Assembly (NCBI RefSeq): GCF_036408855.1
Contig: NZ_JAZGJQ010000002.1
Span: forward strand, 186,001 to 250,000
DNA: 64,000 nt
Direction: 5' to 3'
From: Olsenella_K absiana
GTDB lineage: Bacteria > Actinomycetota > Coriobacteriia > Coriobacteriales > Atopobiaceae
Part shown: one piece after another, positions 8,637-17,332 of the stretch
How positions within the stretch are numbered: the first letter of the stretch is position 1
How the letters are laid out: every line of letters starts with the position of its first letter
Made by a program: the position numbers and the translations under genes
Notes under the pieces: model-generated
The model's database searches: none
What the model saw: only the letters and a program-made list of their open reading frames with translations
Told to the model about the DNA's origin: nothing

Positions 8637-9062
8637 CTACAGGTCCGCGACGACCCTGCAGGCGACCCTGCAGGACCCCTTGAGCGTGTTGCCCACCGGA
8701 CAGTTGTGCTCGACCACGGCCGCCAGCTCGTCGAGCTTCTCCTGCGGGGCACAGGACTTCACGTGGAGGGTGGAGCGGATCTCCTGGTAGCCGTTGTAGG
8801 GGTTCTGGCCGGAGAGGTCCATGTCGCCCTCGAGCTCGGCGCGGCAGCCCGAAAGCTCGATTCCGAGCTTCGGGGCGTTCATGCACGCGACCAGGGTCTG
8901 GCAGCCGCCCAGGGCGCACAGCAGCATCTCGACGGGGTTCATCCCCTTGTCGGTGCCGCCGGCGTCGACGGGCTCGTCGATCATGAGCCTGAAACCGCGC
9001 GACGCGGCCTCGACCTGGCAGCTCTCGGGAAGCTTCGTGGTGGTTGCAGAAAACGTGTTCAT
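8637..9062 (-). CDS. OsmC family peroxiredoxin-like protein
   Basis: A 141-residue cytosolic protein of the OsmC/Ohr superfamily, thiol peroxidases that reduce organic hydroperoxides. The two conserved cysteines are present: Cys54 (CALGGCQTL) and Cys121 (EHNCPVGNTL). G-M-N-P-V-E-M-L-L at 40-48 is the usual substrate-pocket helix start. The ATG at 9062 follows GGGAGAAG. It is transcribed divergently from galM. Assignment to the OsmC or YhfA-like branch is not possible from sequence alone. Confidence 0.88.
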   Translation of the reverse strand: MNTFSATTTKLPESCQVEAASRGFRLMIDEPVDAGGTDKGMNPVEMLLCALGGCQTLVACMNAPKLGIELSGCRAELEGDMDLSGQNPYNGYQEIRSTLHVKSCAPQEKLDELAAVVEHNCPVGNTLKGSCRVACRVVADL

Positions 9063-9270
9063 GCTCTTCTCCCTCTGCGTTGCTTGCCTCCCCGCGCGGG
9101 CGCGGGGCCGGGGCAGATGGTACGTGCGCCTTTTTGGTCACCGCCCGGGCGTCCGCTCGGCCGGCGCCAGCGGCCGCCCGGCTCCGCGCGGCCCACGTGC
9201 GAGGGGTAGCATCTCTGGCAGCGGCGGCCGAGGCCCCGCGACCCCGCTCTGCAGTCGCAAGGAGGATGCC

Positions 9271-10353
9271 ATGCCCGTGACGACCCTGCCCTTCGGGACG
9301 GCCCCCGACGGGCGTCCCGCCCACCTCTACCTGCTCTCGAACGGCCGTGGCATGGTCGTGGGTGCGACCGACCTCGGCGCCTGCCTCGTCTCGTGCCGCG
9401 TGCCGGACCGCGAGGGGCGCCTGCCCGACGTCCTTCTCGGCTACGACTCGGCGACCGGCTACGCGGACAACCTCATGGCGTTCGGCGGGACCATCGGGCG
9501 CGTGGCCAACCGCATCGGCGGCGCCAGCTTCGAGCTTGGCGGCACCACCTACGAGCTCAGCGCCAACCTGGCGGGCAGCTGCCTGCACGGCGGGCGCGAG
9601 ATGTGGTTCCAGCGCCGGTGGGAGGCGAGCGTCGGGGACTCCTCCGTGACCTTCTCGCTCCTCTCGCCCGACGGCGACCAGGGCTTCCCCGGCGACCTCG
9701 ACGTGCGCGTAACCTACGCGCTCGCGGGCGACGGCTGCCTCGCCCTGCGCTACCGGGCCGTCCCCTCCGCCCCGACCCTGGTCAACCTCTGCTGCCACGC
9801 GTACTGGAACCTGAACGGCCACGCCGCGGGCGACGTTTGCGGCCACAGCCTCCAGGTCGCCGCGAGCCGCTACACCGTAACCGACAAGGACCTGGTGCCC
9901 ACGGGGGAGCTCGCCTCCGTGGAGGGCACCCCGCTCGACCTGAGGCGCCCCCGGCGGATCGGCGACTGCCTCGCCGAGGTGCCCGGCGGGCTCGACCACA
10001 ACTTCGCGCTCGACGCCCGCTGCGGGGCGGGTCCGTCCTGCAGCGAGCCCGACGCCGCGGACGACGCACGCCCGCGGCTCGCCGCGACCCTCGTCGGCGA
10101 TAGGTCCCACATCCGCCTGCGCGTCCTGACCACGGCCCCCGGCCTGCAGGTCTTCACGGCGGGCGGCCTCTCGGAGCCGCACGGCAAGGACGGCGCCCAC
10201 TACGACCCGAGCGCGGGCGTCGCCCTCGAGACGCAGCTCTTCCCCGACGCCATCCACCACCCGTCCTTCCCCGCCGCGACCGACCCGGTCTTCGGCCCCG
10301 AGCGCCCCTTCGAGGGCGAGACGCTCCTCTGCTTCGACGTGGCCGAGGGCTGA
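9271..10353 (+). CDS. galM: galactose mutarotase (aldose 1-epimerase)
   Basis: Interconverts alpha and beta anomers of aldoses, mainly galactose; 360 residues. The catalytic His lies in NLCCHAYWNLNGH and the catalytic Glu in VALETQLFPDAIHHP. GGTIGRVANRIGG and LSPDGDQGFPGDL are family hallmarks. The ATG at 9271 has AAGGAGG seven bases upstream. A short insertion of about 25 residues (CSEPDAADDARPRL) before the C-terminal third is unusual. A second mutarotase lies in the arabinose locus (41505-42572), so this copy may serve general or galactose metabolism. Confidence 0.93.
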   Translation: MPVTTLPFGTAPDGRPAHLYLLSNGRGMVVGATDLGACLVSCRVPDREGRLPDVLLGYDSATGYADNLMAFGGTIGRVANRIGGASFELGGTTYELSANLAGSCLHGGREMWFQRRWEASVGDSSVTFSLLSPDGDQGFPGDLDVRVTYALAGDGCLALRYRAVPSAPTLVNLCCHAYWNLNGHAAGDVCGHSLQVAASRYTVTDKDLVPTGELASVEGTPLDLRRPRRIGDCLAEVPGGLDHNFALDARCGAGPSCSEPDAADDARPRLAATLVGDRSHIRLRVLTTAPGLQVFTAGGLSEPHGKDGAHYDPSAGVALETQLFPDAIHHPSFPAATDPVFGPERPFEGETLLCFDVAEG

Positions 10354-10492
10354 GCCCCGCGCCAAAGACGTGCGAGGCGTCAACCAGATAGAAACCGGCG
10401 GAGCGCATAATCGTTGTCACGAAAAGCCCCTGGCGCCCGCCGGCACTCCGAGCCGGCGCCCGGCGCCGGCCGAACCACCGGAGGGAAGTCCC

Positions 10493-11857
10493 ATGGCAAT
10501 CACGCCCGAAGAGGTAAAAGAGACGCTCAACATGGTCGAGCAGCAGAACCTCGACCTGCGCACCATCACGATGGGCGTGTCGCTCAACGGCTGTGCGGAC
10601 GAGGACATGGGCCGCCTGTGCGACAAGGTCTACGACCGCATCACGAGCAGGGCCGAGAACCTCGTCTCCGTCGCGGAGCAGCTCGAGCGCGAGTACGGCA
10701 TCCCCATCGCCAACAAGCGCGTGTCCGTCACCCCCGTGGCGCAGATCGCGGCGGGCTGCCCCGACCAGGACCTCACCCCCATCGCCCAGTCGATGAACCG
10801 CGCGGCGGAGACGCTCGGCATCGACTTCATGGGAGGCTTCTCCGCCCTCGTGCAGAAGGGCATGGGCGCGACGGACCGCAAGCTCATCGCCTCCATCCCC
10901 CACGCGCTCTCCTCCACCGAGCGCGTCTGCTCGAGCGTCAACGTCGCCTCGCTGCGCGCCGGCATCAACATGGACGCGGTCCTGCTCATGGCCCAGACGA
11001 TGGTCGAGGCTGCCAAGGCGACGGTCGACATCGACTGCTACGGCGCCGCCAAGCTCGTGGTCTTCTCCAACATGGTCGAGGACTCGCCCTTCATGGCGGG
11101 CGCCATCCACGGCCCCGGCGAGGGCGACGCGGTCATCAACGTCGGCGTCTCCGGCCCCGGCGTCATGGCGGCGGCGCTCTCGACGCTTCCCGACGACGCC
11201 AACCTCACGCAGGTCGCCGAGATGATCAAGCAGACTGCCTTCAAGATAACGCGCGCCGGCGAGCTCATCGGCCGCGAGGCCTCCGCACGCCTCGGCGTCG
11301 AGAAGGGCATCGTGGACCTCTCGCTCGCGCCGACCCCGGCCGCCGGCGACTCCGTCGCCAGGATCCTCGAGATCATCGGCGTGGGAGAGTGCGGCGGCCC
11401 CGGCACGACGTGCGCGCTCGCGCTGCTCAACGACGCCGTCAAGAAGGGCGGCGTCATGGCGAGCTCGAGCGTCGGCGGCCTCTCCGGCGCCTTCATCCCC
11501 GTCTCCGAGGACGCGGGCATGATCCGCGCCGCGCGCGACGGGTCCCTCTCCATCGAGAAGCTCGAGGCCATGACCTGCGTCTGCTCGGTCGGCCTCGACA
11601 TGATCGCCATCCCCGGCGACACCCCCGTCGAGACGATCGCCGGCATCATCGCCGACGAGATGGCGATCGGCGTCATCAACGCCAAGACCACGGCCGTCCG
11701 CCTCATCCCCGCCATCGGCAAGCGCGAGGGCGACCTGCTCGAGTTCGGCGGACTCTTCGGCAGCGCGCCGGTCATGGGCGTGAACCGGTTCGCGGGCACC
11801 ACCCTGGCCCACCGCGGCGGGCAGTTCCCCGCCCCGCTCAACTCGCTCAAGAACTAG
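10493..11857 (+). CDS. UPF0210 (DUF711 / PFL family) protein
   Basis: A 454-residue cytosolic protein whose whole length matches the conserved UPF0210 family (TLNMVEQQNLDLRTITMGVS at the start; KTTAVRLIPAIGKREGD near the end). Crystal structures in this family resemble a glycyl-radical-enzyme-like barrel, but no reaction is established. In many genomes a small ACT-domain protein sits next to it; none is seen here. The ATG at 10493 follows GGAGGGAAG. The gene stands alone and is closed by a strong terminator. Confidence 0.9.
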   Translation: MAITPEEVKETLNMVEQQNLDLRTITMGVSLNGCADEDMGRLCDKVYDRITSRAENLVSVAEQLEREYGIPIANKRVSVTPVAQIAAGCPDQDLTPIAQSMNRAAETLGIDFMGGFSALVQKGMGATDRKLIASIPHALSSTERVCSSVNVASLRAGINMDAVLLMAQTMVEAAKATVDIDCYGAAKLVVFSNMVEDSPFMAGAIHGPGEGDAVINVGVSGPGVMAAALSTLPDDANLTQVAEMIKQTAFKITRAGELIGREASARLGVEKGIVDLSLAPTPAAGDSVARILEIIGVGECGGPGTTCALALLNDAVKKGGVMASSSVGGLSGAFIPVSEDAGMIRAARDGSLSIEKLEAMTCVCSVGLDMIAIPGDTPVETIAGIIADEMAIGVINAKTTAVRLIPAIGKREGDLLEFGGLFGSAPVMGVNRFAGTTLAHRGGQFPAPLNSLKN

Positions 11858-11896
11858 GCCCGCCAGGCCCCGACCGCCAGAGGCAAGACCAAGCCA

Positions 11897-11931
11897 GCCG
11901 CCGGCAGACGAGAAGCCCGTCTGCCGGCGGC
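11897..11931 (+). terminator. intrinsic terminator after the UPF0210 gene
   Basis: A perfect 14-base stem (11897-11910 with 11918-11931) closes a 7-base loop and is followed by the pyrimidine run TTCTCTCT. It lies about 40 bases past the stop. Confidence 0.85.
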
Positions 11932-12056
11932 TTCTCTCTGGCCGCAGACGCCCGCCGCGCATTGGCCTCTTTTCATCCATTGCATTTATTATAGTATGTG
12001 CCGAGGGGTCGAGGGAGAGCCCCTTCACGCACCGCCCGACCCAAGGAGGCCCGGAG

Positions 12057-14027
12057 ATGAGAAGAGCGTGGCTCGCCGCGCTGGCGCTGGTCCCCATGAC
12101 CCTGTGCGCCCTCCTCCTCGCCGGATGCGGCTCCACGGGCGCCGCGGCGGAGAGCTCCGCCCGGAGCGAGCCCTCCCAGGGAGGCCCGTCCGGTGGCGGC
12201 TCACCGGAGGCGGCGATGTCCTACAAGGAGCCGGAGCCAGGGAGCATCGTCCAGGATGGCGCGGCCACCTACTACGTGAACGACATCATCGACGTGACCG
12301 TCGTCTCCGGCACCTCACGCGAGCAGGTCGACGACCTCGCCTCCCGAATCGGCGGCAAGGTCGTCGGCGAGATAGGCCTGACCGGTGACTACCAGATACA
12401 GCTCGACGAGCCCAAGACGTTCGACGAGATGGAGAGGCTCGCGGAGAGCCTCGCCGAAGACCCCATCGTGGAGGTCGCCATGCCGGAGGAGCTGTTCGAG
12501 ACGGACGCCAACTACGTCCCGAACGACGGCGTCTGGCGGCAGGAGGGCTGGGACACGGACGACCCGGAGGGCTCCAACTGGGGCGTCGAGGCCATCGACG
12601 CCCCAGACGCGTGGGACCTCGTGGACGACATGCAGCCGGTGGGCGTCGGCGTCATCGACAGCATGTTCGACGCCTCGCACGAGGACCTGTCGTTCGCGAG
12701 GGTCATTAACAACCCGAGCCATCCAGACGACAAGCATGGCACGCACGTGTCGGGCACGATCGCGGCAGGCTTCGACAACGGAAGGGGCATCGCGGGAATC
12801 GCTCCGACCGCCGACCTCTACGGCTTCTCCACCATGGGCGAAGACAGCGACCCCACGGTCCTGAACGGCCACTACGACGGCTACATGAAGTGGAAGTACG
12901 GCCTGGCCGAACTGGTCTCCAGCGGCTGTCGGGTGATCAACGTCAGCATGGGACTCACCTTTAGGGGCCACGAGGAGGCGCGGAGGGCCTCCGAGCTCGA
13001 CGCCCAGGTCTACACCCCCTTCCTCGGGAAGCTGCTGGACAGGGGCTATGACTTCGTGATCGTGCAGGCCGCCGGCAACGACGGCGAACAGGGCTGCGAC
13101 GCCGTCGAGAACGGCATCTTCGCGGGCATCACCGACGAGCGGCTCAAGGATAGAATCATCGTCGTCGGCGCGGCCGAGAACGCCGGCGACGGGCGCTACC
13201 GGCTCGCGGCCTTCAGCAACACCGGGAGCCGCGTCGACGTAGCCGCTCCGGGCGTAGACATCTGCAGCACGGTCCCCGGGGGCTACGAGGGCGGCTGGAG
13301 CGGCACCTCGATGGCCGCGCCACACGCGTCGGGGATCGCCGCGCTGTGCTACGCGCTCGACCCCGGCCTCACCGGGGACCAGGTGAAGCGGGCCATCGTG
13401 GACACCGCCGACAGGGGCGCGAGCAGCGCCTCCGGGACGTACGCGATGCCCGACGCGTCGGCCGCCGTCGCCTCCGTGCGCCCCGACCTCGGGCGCACGG
13501 GCAACGACGAGGCCCACGAGGCCTACGAGCGCTTCGTGGAGGACGGGGATTGGTCCGGGTACGTCCTGGACTTCCTCGCACAGGAGGCCGCGGGTACGTC
13601 GGCAGAGTACCTGGGGTCGCGACAGGACCTCATAGGCCTCATGAAGACCAACGGCTCGTCCAACTGGGTCCGCCTGTGGGACATCGACTCCGACGGCGTG
13701 GACGAGCTGTTCGTCAGCTCCGGCGGGGTCGCCAACCTCTCCCTCTCCGCGTTCTCCTACGACACGGCCACCCACGAGGTCGCATACCAGGGAAGCGTCC
13801 TCTACGGCACGATGTTCTTCGACTTCCGGGGCTCGGACTTCCTCGTCAGCGAGACCGAGCCGAACACCGTGGCCGTACGCGCGAACGGCACGGACCCGAC
13901 GGGGAGCGCCTTCACGAGCTGGGCGACCGTGACGTTCGACGGCGGCTTCGCGTTCGACTCCCGTCCCGACATGGACGACGCCAGCCTGGCGAGCTGGCAC
14001 GACGGGAAAACGCTGGACCTGGGCTAG
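12057..14027 (+). CDS. S8 (subtilisin-like) serine protease lipoprotein
   Basis: Secreted, membrane-anchored peptidase of 656 residues. A lipoprotein signal ends in LLAG-Cys24. A low-complexity Ser/Gly/Pro linker follows, then a region at about 75-140 that resembles the inhibitory prodomain of fervidolysin-type subtilases. The catalytic triad is intact: Asp201 (GVIDSMFD), His227 (KHGTHVSG) and Ser418 (SGTSMAAPH), with the oxyanion Asn in AAGNDG. The last 170 residues are an uncharacterised domain containing LWDIDSDGVDELFVSSGG, similar to calcium-binding FG-GAP/VCBS loops. The ATG at 12057 follows AAGGAGG. An AT-rich stretch with TATTAT (11987-11992) probably supplies the promoter. Substrate unknown. 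Confidence 0.88.
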   Translation: MRRAWLAALALVPMTLCALLLAGCGSTGAAAESSARSEPSQGGPSGGGSPEAAMSYKEPEPGSIVQDGAATYYVNDIIDVTVVSGTSREQVDDLASRIGGKVVGEIGLTGDYQIQLDEPKTFDEMERLAESLAEDPIVEVAMPEELFETDANYVPNDGVWRQEGWDTDDPEGSNWGVEAIDAPDAWDLVDDMQPVGVGVIDSMFDASHEDLSFARVINNPSHPDDKHGTHVSGTIAAGFDNGRGIAGIAPTADLYGFSTMGEDSDPTVLNGHYDGYMKWKYGLAELVSSGCRVINVSMGLTFRGHEEARRASELDAQVYTPFLGKLLDRGYDFVIVQAAGNDGEQGCDAVENGIFAGITDERLKDRIIVVGAAENAGDGRYRLAAFSNTGSRVDVAAPGVDICSTVPGGYEGGWSGTSMAAPHASGIAALCYALDPGLTGDQVKRAIVDTADRGASSASGTYAMPDASAAVASVRPDLGRTGNDEAHEAYERFVEDGDWSGYVLDFLAQEAAGTSAEYLGSRQDLIGLMKTNGSSNWVRLWDIDSDGVDELFVSSGGVANLSLSAFSYDTATHEVAYQGSVLYGTMFFDFRGSDFLVSETEPNTVAVRANGTDPTGSAFTSWATVTFDGGFAFDSRPDMDDASLASWHDGKTLDLG

Positions 14028-14035
14028 CCAGGGCC

Positions 14036-14731
14036 CTACAGCGCGCAGGACCAGCGCACGTTCTCGTTGTCGAGGTCCTCGGGGGAGGGCACCACGGTGA
14101 GGTGGGGGGTGTCCCAGCAGCGGTGGTCCCGCACGATGGTCGCGGGCACGCCCGCCACGGTGACGTTGGAGGGCACGTCGTGCACCACGACGGCGCCTGC
14201 GCCCACCTTCACGTTGTCGCCGATGCGGATGTTGCCCAGGATCGTGGCGTTGGCGCCCACCATCACGTTGTCGCCGAGCGTCGGGTGGCGCTTGCCGCCG
14301 TGGTGGCCGGTCATGCCGAGCGTGACACCCTGGTAGAGCAGGCAGTCGTCGCCGATGACGGCGGTCTGGCCGATCACGATGCCCATGCCGTGGTCTATCA
14401 GGAAGCGCCGGCCGATGGTGGCGGCGGGGTGGATCTCTATGCCGTAGCGCTTGCGCGAGCGGCGCGCCAGAAACAGGGCGAGCTCGTGCAGGCCGTGCAC
14501 CCACAGCCAGTGCTGACGCCTGAACGCCCAGATGGCGTGCAGCCCCGTGGAGTTGCGGCGCACGTCGCCGTGGCTCGTGGCGCTCGGGTCGCGCGCGAGC
14601 ATAGCCTCCACGTCCTCGCGCCGGCGCTGCCGCCACGAGACCCTCTCCTGCATACGGGCGTCCTCCCCGAGGCCGCTCCCGGCCCCCAGGCCCTTCCCGC
14701 CCTGCGTGTCCAGCGCACCTGCCAGGCTCAT
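14036..14731 (-). CDS. cysE: serine O-acetyltransferase
   Basis: Transfers acetyl from acetyl-CoA to L-serine, the first step of cysteine synthesis; 231 residues. The left-handed beta-helix hexapeptide repeats are clear (GIEIHPAATIGRRFLIDHG, VIGQTAVIGDDCLLYQGVTL, LGDNVMVGANATILG), and the active-site loop GMTGHHGGKRHPT is present. The start at 14731 has AGAGGGG upstream. The first 26 residues are Gly-rich and poorly conserved, so a downstream ATG (MQERVSW) is possible. It follows cysK in the same direction, with an 81-base gap holding a hairpin. It converges on the protease gene. Confidence 0.94.
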   Translation of the reverse strand: MSLAGALDTQGGKGLGAGSGLGEDARMQERVSWRQRRREDVEAMLARDPSATSHGDVRRNSTGLHAIWAFRRQHWLWVHGLHELALFLARRSRKRYGIEIHPAATIGRRFLIDHGMGIVIGQTAVIGDDCLLYQGVTLGMTGHHGGKRHPTLGDNVMVGANATILGNIRIGDNVKVGAGAVVVHDVPSNVTVAGVPATIVRDHRCWDTPHLTVVPSPEDLDNENVRWSCAL

Positions 14732-14749
14732 CGCTGTCCCCTCTCGTGC

Positions 14750-14775
14750 GGCCGGCCCTCCCCCGAGGGCCGGCC
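14750..14775 (-). other. perfect hairpin between cysK and cysE
   Basis: GGCCGGCCCTC at 14750-14760 and its exact complement at 14765-14775 enclose a 4-base loop. The hairpin lies 18 bases ahead of the cysE start and has no U-tract, so it may be a processing or attenuation element instead of a terminator. Confidence 0.55.
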
Positions 14776-14812
14776 GGTTACGCCAGTCTTGCGATAGGTT
14801 GCAGCCAGCCGG

Positions 14813-15724
14813 CTACAGGTCCATCGAGAGGTAGCGCTCGCCCGTGTCGGGCAGGATCGCCACGATCGTCTTGCCGGCGAACTCGGGACGCTTCGCCAGC
14901 TCGACGGCGGCCGCGACGGCAGCGCCGGAGGAGATGCCCACGAGCAGGCCGAGCTCGGCCGCGAGGCGCTTCTTTGTCTGGATTGCGTCGTCGGACGCGA
15001 CGGGGACCACCTCGTCGACGACGGAGGCGTCATAGGTCTTGGGGACGAAGCCGGCGCCGATGCCCTGGATGCGGTGGGCACCGGAGGGCTTGCCAGCGAG
15101 CACCTGGGACTCCGCCGGCTCGACGGCCACGGCGTAGACGCCGGGCTTCTGCTCCTTGAGGAAGCGGGCGGTGCCGGAGATGGTGCCGCCGGTGCCGACG
15201 CCGGCGACGACGGCGTCCACGGCGCCCTCGGTGTCGCGCCAGATCTCGGGGCCGGTGGTCTTGTAGTGGGCCTCGGGGTTGGCGGGGTTCACGAACTGGC
15301 CGGCCACGATGGCGCCGGGCGTCTCGGCCTTGAGCTGGTCGGCCTTGGCGACGGCGCCCTTCATCCCCTCGGCGCCGGGGGTGAGGACGATCGTGGCTCC
15401 ATAGGAGGCCGCGAGCTTGCGGCGCTCGATCGACATGGTCTCGGGCATCACGAGGATCATCTTGTAGCCGCGCTCGGCCGCGATCATGGCCAGGCCGACG
15501 CCGGTGTTGCCGCTAGTGGGCTCGATGATGGTGCCGCCGGGCTTGAGCGAGCCGTCGCGCTCCGCCGCATCCACCATCGCCTTCGCGATGCGGTCCTTCA
15601 CCGACCCTCCGGGGTTGGTGGCCTCGTACTTGCCGAGGACCCTGGCAGCGCCACCCGCGAGTGGCGAGAGGTCTACGAGGGGGGTCTGGCCGATGAGTGA
15701 CTCCGTGCGCATTGCGAACTTCAT
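14813..15724 (-). CDS. cysK: cysteine synthase A (O-acetylserine sulfhydrylase)
   Basis: PLP enzyme that makes L-cysteine from O-acetylserine and sulfide; 303 residues, the normal length. The PLP Lys is in NPGGSVKDRIA, the substrate loop is EPTSGNTGVGLA, and the phosphate-binding loop is GVGTGGTISGTA. The C-terminal region includes GISSGAAVAAA and the end of the family pattern. The ATG at 15724 follows TAGGAGGAG. It works with the next gene, cysE. An inverted repeat about 100 bases upstream is the likely control site. Confidence 0.96.
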   Translation of the reverse strand: MKFAMRTESLIGQTPLVDLSPLAGGAARVLGKYEATNPGGSVKDRIAKAMVDAAERDGSLKPGGTIIEPTSGNTGVGLAMIAAERGYKMILVMPETMSIERRKLAASYGATIVLTPGAEGMKGAVAKADQLKAETPGAIVAGQFVNPANPEAHYKTTGPEIWRDTEGAVDAVVAGVGTGGTISGTARFLKEQKPGVYAVAVEPAESQVLAGKPSGAHRIQGIGAGFVPKTYDASVVDEVVPVASDDAIQTKKRLAAELGLLVGISSGAAVAAAVELAKRPEFAGKTIVAILPDTGERYLSMDL

Positions 15725-15821
15725 GATGCTCCTCCTATAGATGACGTTCCGCTAGCCGCGAGGTAAGAAGGACGGTCCCTTTTCGCCCGCCCGTTAACTC
15801 GCTGGGACAAAGAATGGCACT

Positions 15822-15850
15822 CATATTCCTAGTTTGCAAGTAGGAATATG
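15822..15850. promoter_or_regulatory. probable operator of the cysK-cysE unit
   Basis: CATATTCCTA (15822-15831) and TAGGAATATG (15841-15850) form a perfect 10-base inverted repeat with a 9-base spacer, in an AT-rich island of otherwise GC-rich DNA. On the minus strand the spacer contains TTGCAA, which could be the -35 of the cysK promoter, so a bound repressor would block it. The TTCC/GGAA half-sites recall Rrf2-type cysteine regulators such as CymR; that match is inference. Confidence 0.65.
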
Positions 15851-15948
15851 TAAGCAGCAGGTTTCGTGCGGCGCAGCCCGGGGCGAGAAGGACCTCAGGG
15901 CCGAGAAGGTCCTCGGGGTCGCGCCGGCCGGGACGCAGAGGCGCACGA

Positions 15949-15984
15949 GAGGGGCGGCGCAGGCCGAAGCCCGCGCCGCCCCTC
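15949..15984 (-). terminator. stem-loop downstream of murB
   Basis: A perfect 12-base stem (15949-15960 with 15973-15984) has a further 3-base inner stem around CGAA. It lies 40-75 bases past the murB stop and ahead of the cysK control region. There is no U-tract, so termination efficiency is uncertain. The rest of the 298-base gap 15725-16022 holds the cysK leader and operator. Confidence 0.5.
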
Positions 15985-16022
15985 CCCCAGGCTTGCCCGG
16001 CCCCGCCGGCCGCCCGCGCCCG

Positions 16023-16943
16023 CTATCCGAGCGAGATGACCTCGCACTCCAGCCTCACGCCGAACTGGCGCTCGACCTCCTCCTGCACGTGCTCGATCAC
16101 GGCGTGCACGTCGGCGGCGGTAGCGTGGCCGAGGTTCACCACGAAACCCGCGTGCTTGGTCGAGACCTGCGCGTCGCCCACGCGGTAGCCCTTGCACCCC
16201 GCGTCCGTGATGAGCTTGCCGGCGAAGTGCCCCTCCGGCCGCTTGAAGGTGGAGCCGGCGCTGCCGAACTCGAGCGGCTGCTTCTCCTCGCGGCGCCTCG
16301 TCAGGTCCTGCATGGTCGCAGAGATCTCGGCGGGGTCGCGCGGCTCGAGGCGCACCGTTGCGGAGACGACCACCAGCCCGGCGGTCCTGATCAGGCTCGT
16401 GCGGTACCCGAGCTCGAGCTCGTCGGCGGGCACGTCCGCGACCGAGCCGTCCGGCATGACCGCCCGCACGCGCACGAGGACGTCGGCCATCTGGCCGCCG
16501 TAGGCGCCCGCGTTCATGTAGCACGCGCCGCCGACGGACCCCGGGATGCCGCAGGCGAACTCCAGGCCGCCGAGCCCCAGCTCGAGGGCCTTGTCGGTCG
16601 CCTCCTTGAGCGAGACGCCCGCGCCGAAGGTGAGCTCGTCGCCCTCGCGCGAGAAGCCCTTGAGCCCGTCGGCGGCGACGATGACGCCGCGGTAGCCCGC
16701 GTCGGAGACGAGCAGGTCTGAGCCTTTGCCGAGCAGGAAGTACGGCACGTCGCGCTCCCGCAGCCAGGCGAGGGCCCGCACCAGCCCGTCGGCGCTCTCC
16801 GGGACGGCGTAGAGGTCGGCGGGGCCGCCGACCCGGAAGGTGGTGTGCTCGCTCATCGGCTCGTCCTCGAGCACCCGCCCGCTCCCCAGGATGGCGGCAA
16901 GCCCGCGGGCAGCGGCCCGCCTGTCGAACGTCTCCCCTGACAT
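16023..16943 (-). CDS. murB: UDP-N-acetylenolpyruvoylglucosamine reductase
   Basis: FAD and NADPH enzyme that completes UDP-MurNAc for peptidoglycan synthesis; 306 residues. The FAD-binding segments TTFRVGGPADLYAV and LLGKGSDLLVSDAGYRG are clear, as is GIPGSVGGACYMNAGAYGG. The proton-donor Ser is in GSAGSTFKRPEG and the C-terminal Glu in RLECEVISLG. The ATG at 16943 follows GGAGGGG. It stands alone, away from the usual division and cell wall cluster. Confidence 0.95.
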   Translation of the reverse strand: MSGETFDRRAAARGLAAILGSGRVLEDEPMSEHTTFRVGGPADLYAVPESADGLVRALAWLRERDVPYFLLGKGSDLLVSDAGYRGVIVAADGLKGFSREGDELTFGAGVSLKEATDKALELGLGGLEFACGIPGSVGGACYMNAGAYGGQMADVLVRVRAVMPDGSVADVPADELELGYRTSLIRTAGLVVVSATVRLEPRDPAEISATMQDLTRRREEKQPLEFGSAGSTFKRPEGHFAGKLITDAGCKGYRVGDAQVSTKHAGFVVNLGHATAADVHAVIEHVQEEVERQFGVRLECEVISLG

Positions 16944-17144
16944 CGCCCCTCCTCACGGCCTGCGCCCCGGCGGCGCGCAGGCTCGCATCGGCCTCGTGCA
17001 AACATCTATCAAGCATACTCGTACCCGCAGTCTATCCCAGCAGGCACCCCTCCCGCCCGGGGGCCGCGCGCCCCTCTCGCCCACGCGTCCTTCTCGGCCG
17101 CGCGCCCTTCCTTTCGCGCTTGTAAAACCCGGGAAGCGTATCCG

Positions 17145-17172
17145 TGGACGCGCGGGGCGTTCGTGCTATGCT
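17145..17172 (+). promoter_or_regulatory. probable promoter of the riboflavin transporter transcript
   Basis: TGGACG (17145-17150) and TATGCT (17167-17172) are spaced 16 bases apart and end about 10 bases ahead of the riboswitch, the right place for a sigma-70 type promoter. Confidence 0.5.
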
Positions 17173-17183
17173 CCTGCCCGTCA

Positions 17184-17319
17184 GTTTCAGGGCGGGGTGA
17201 GATTCCCCACTGGCGGTAACGACCGGGGAGCACAGGGCTCCCGGCGGAGTCCGCGACCCGCGAGAGCGGTTGACCTGGTGAGAGTCCAGGACCAACGGTC
17301 AGAGTCCGGATAGAAGAAA
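17184..17319 (+). promoter_or_regulatory. FMN riboswitch (RFN element)
   Basis: The conserved RFN blocks appear in order: CAGGGCGGGGTGAGATTCCC, ACTGGCGGTAA, GTCCGCGACCCGCGAGAG, a short hairpin, CCAGGACCAACGGT, and AGAGTCCGGATAGAAGA. It lies directly ahead of ribU; the ribosome binding site (CGGAG) follows its 3' end within a few bases, so FMN probably shuts off translation initiation. Boundaries are approximate by a few bases. Confidence 0.96.
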
Positions 17320-17332
17320 CGGAGACGCCACC

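Noticed and set aside
7471..10383. A 970-residue open frame on the minus strand crossing the OsmC and galM genes.
   Set aside because: It is an artefact of high GC. Only its last 351 residues (7471-8526) match protein families; the rest is antisense to galM and out of frame with OsmC.
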